The notes under the pieces were generated by a model. The model was given only the letters and a program-made list of their open reading frames with translations. It made no database searches and had not been told where the DNA came from. Source: Litoribrevibacter sp041590855 (GTDB lineage Bacteria > Pseudomonadota > Gammaproteobacteria > Pseudomonadales > Litoribrevibacteraceae). Taken from it: DNA of 22,719 bases. The position numbers and the translations under genes are program-made. Where the stretch lies: contig JBFHTA010000027.1 of the NCBI GenBank assembly GCA_041590855.1, positions 1 to 22,719 of the forward strand, given 5' to 3'. Shown here piece by piece: positions 22,676-22,719 of this stretch. Numbering within the stretch: the stretch's first letter is position 1; each line of letters opens with the position of its first letter.

Positions 22676-22719
22676 GTGCTTTCCTTCGCATTCATTATGT
22701 CGTCAGTGGCTTTGCTTTC
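22672..22719 (-). CDS. Probable last codons of an upstream gene, partial
   Basis: On the minus strand one frame is open from the window edge for 15 codons (ESKATDDIMNAKEST) to a TGA that overlaps the next gene's ATG as ATGA. The other two frames are closed by stops within this stretch. The overlap and the open frame suggest the end of a real upstream gene, but the fragment is too short to identify. Confidence 0.45.
   Translation of the reverse strand, partial: ESKATDDIMNAKEST

Overview
The window looks like a chromosomal segment from a free-living, probably marine gammaproteobacterium. The pointers are a fused FhuB permease, a family I lipase with its steric foldase, a Vibrio-type TonB2 cluster (DUF3450, TtpC, ExbB, ExbD, TonB, TPR protein), Fur-box promoters, an FNR/Anr-type site, and several small gammaproteobacterial families (DUF2750, DUF4177, TM2, probably DUF3149). 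The genus cannot be fixed from the sequence. I see no rRNA, tRNA, CRISPR array, transposase or phage gene.

Layout. 1-2118 holds the end of a siderophore-binding protein and a complete fused FhuB permease (+), overlapping by ATGA. After a 316-bp gap comes a very large lipoprotein (2435-6115) with nine FG-GAP/VCBS-like calcium-loop motifs, closed by a clear intrinsic terminator. Next is a secretion module: a triacylglycerol lipase (6337-7323) and its membrane-anchored foldase (7502-8578), followed by an M48 metallopeptidase (8645-9676). Positions 9814-11540 carry four small minus-strand genes: a TM2 protein and a DUF4177 protein in one operon, a DUF2750 protein, and a 52-residue membrane protein with an FNR-type box in front of it. 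A Nu-class-like glutathione transferase (11782-12498) ends at a bidirectional terminator shared with the convergent TonB-dependent receptor.

The functional centre is 12618-20128. A siderophore receptor (-) diverges from a tightly packed six-gene TonB2-type operon (+). The 127-133-bp divergent region has two Fur boxes, each overlapping a perfect TATAAT. Under iron starvation both units should be derepressed together, giving a receptor plus the machine that energises it. The FhuD/FhuB proteins at the left edge could carry the imported siderophore across the inner membrane, though this pairing is only inferred.

The right end has a soluble GAF-domain histidine kinase without a nearby response regulator, an unrecognised 342-residue helical protein, and probably the last codons of another minus-strand gene overlapping it by ATGA.

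The least explained items are DUF3450 in the TonB2 operon, the giant lipoprotein, the FNR-linked 52-residue membrane protein and the 342-residue protein. I found no convincing new defence or mobile system.
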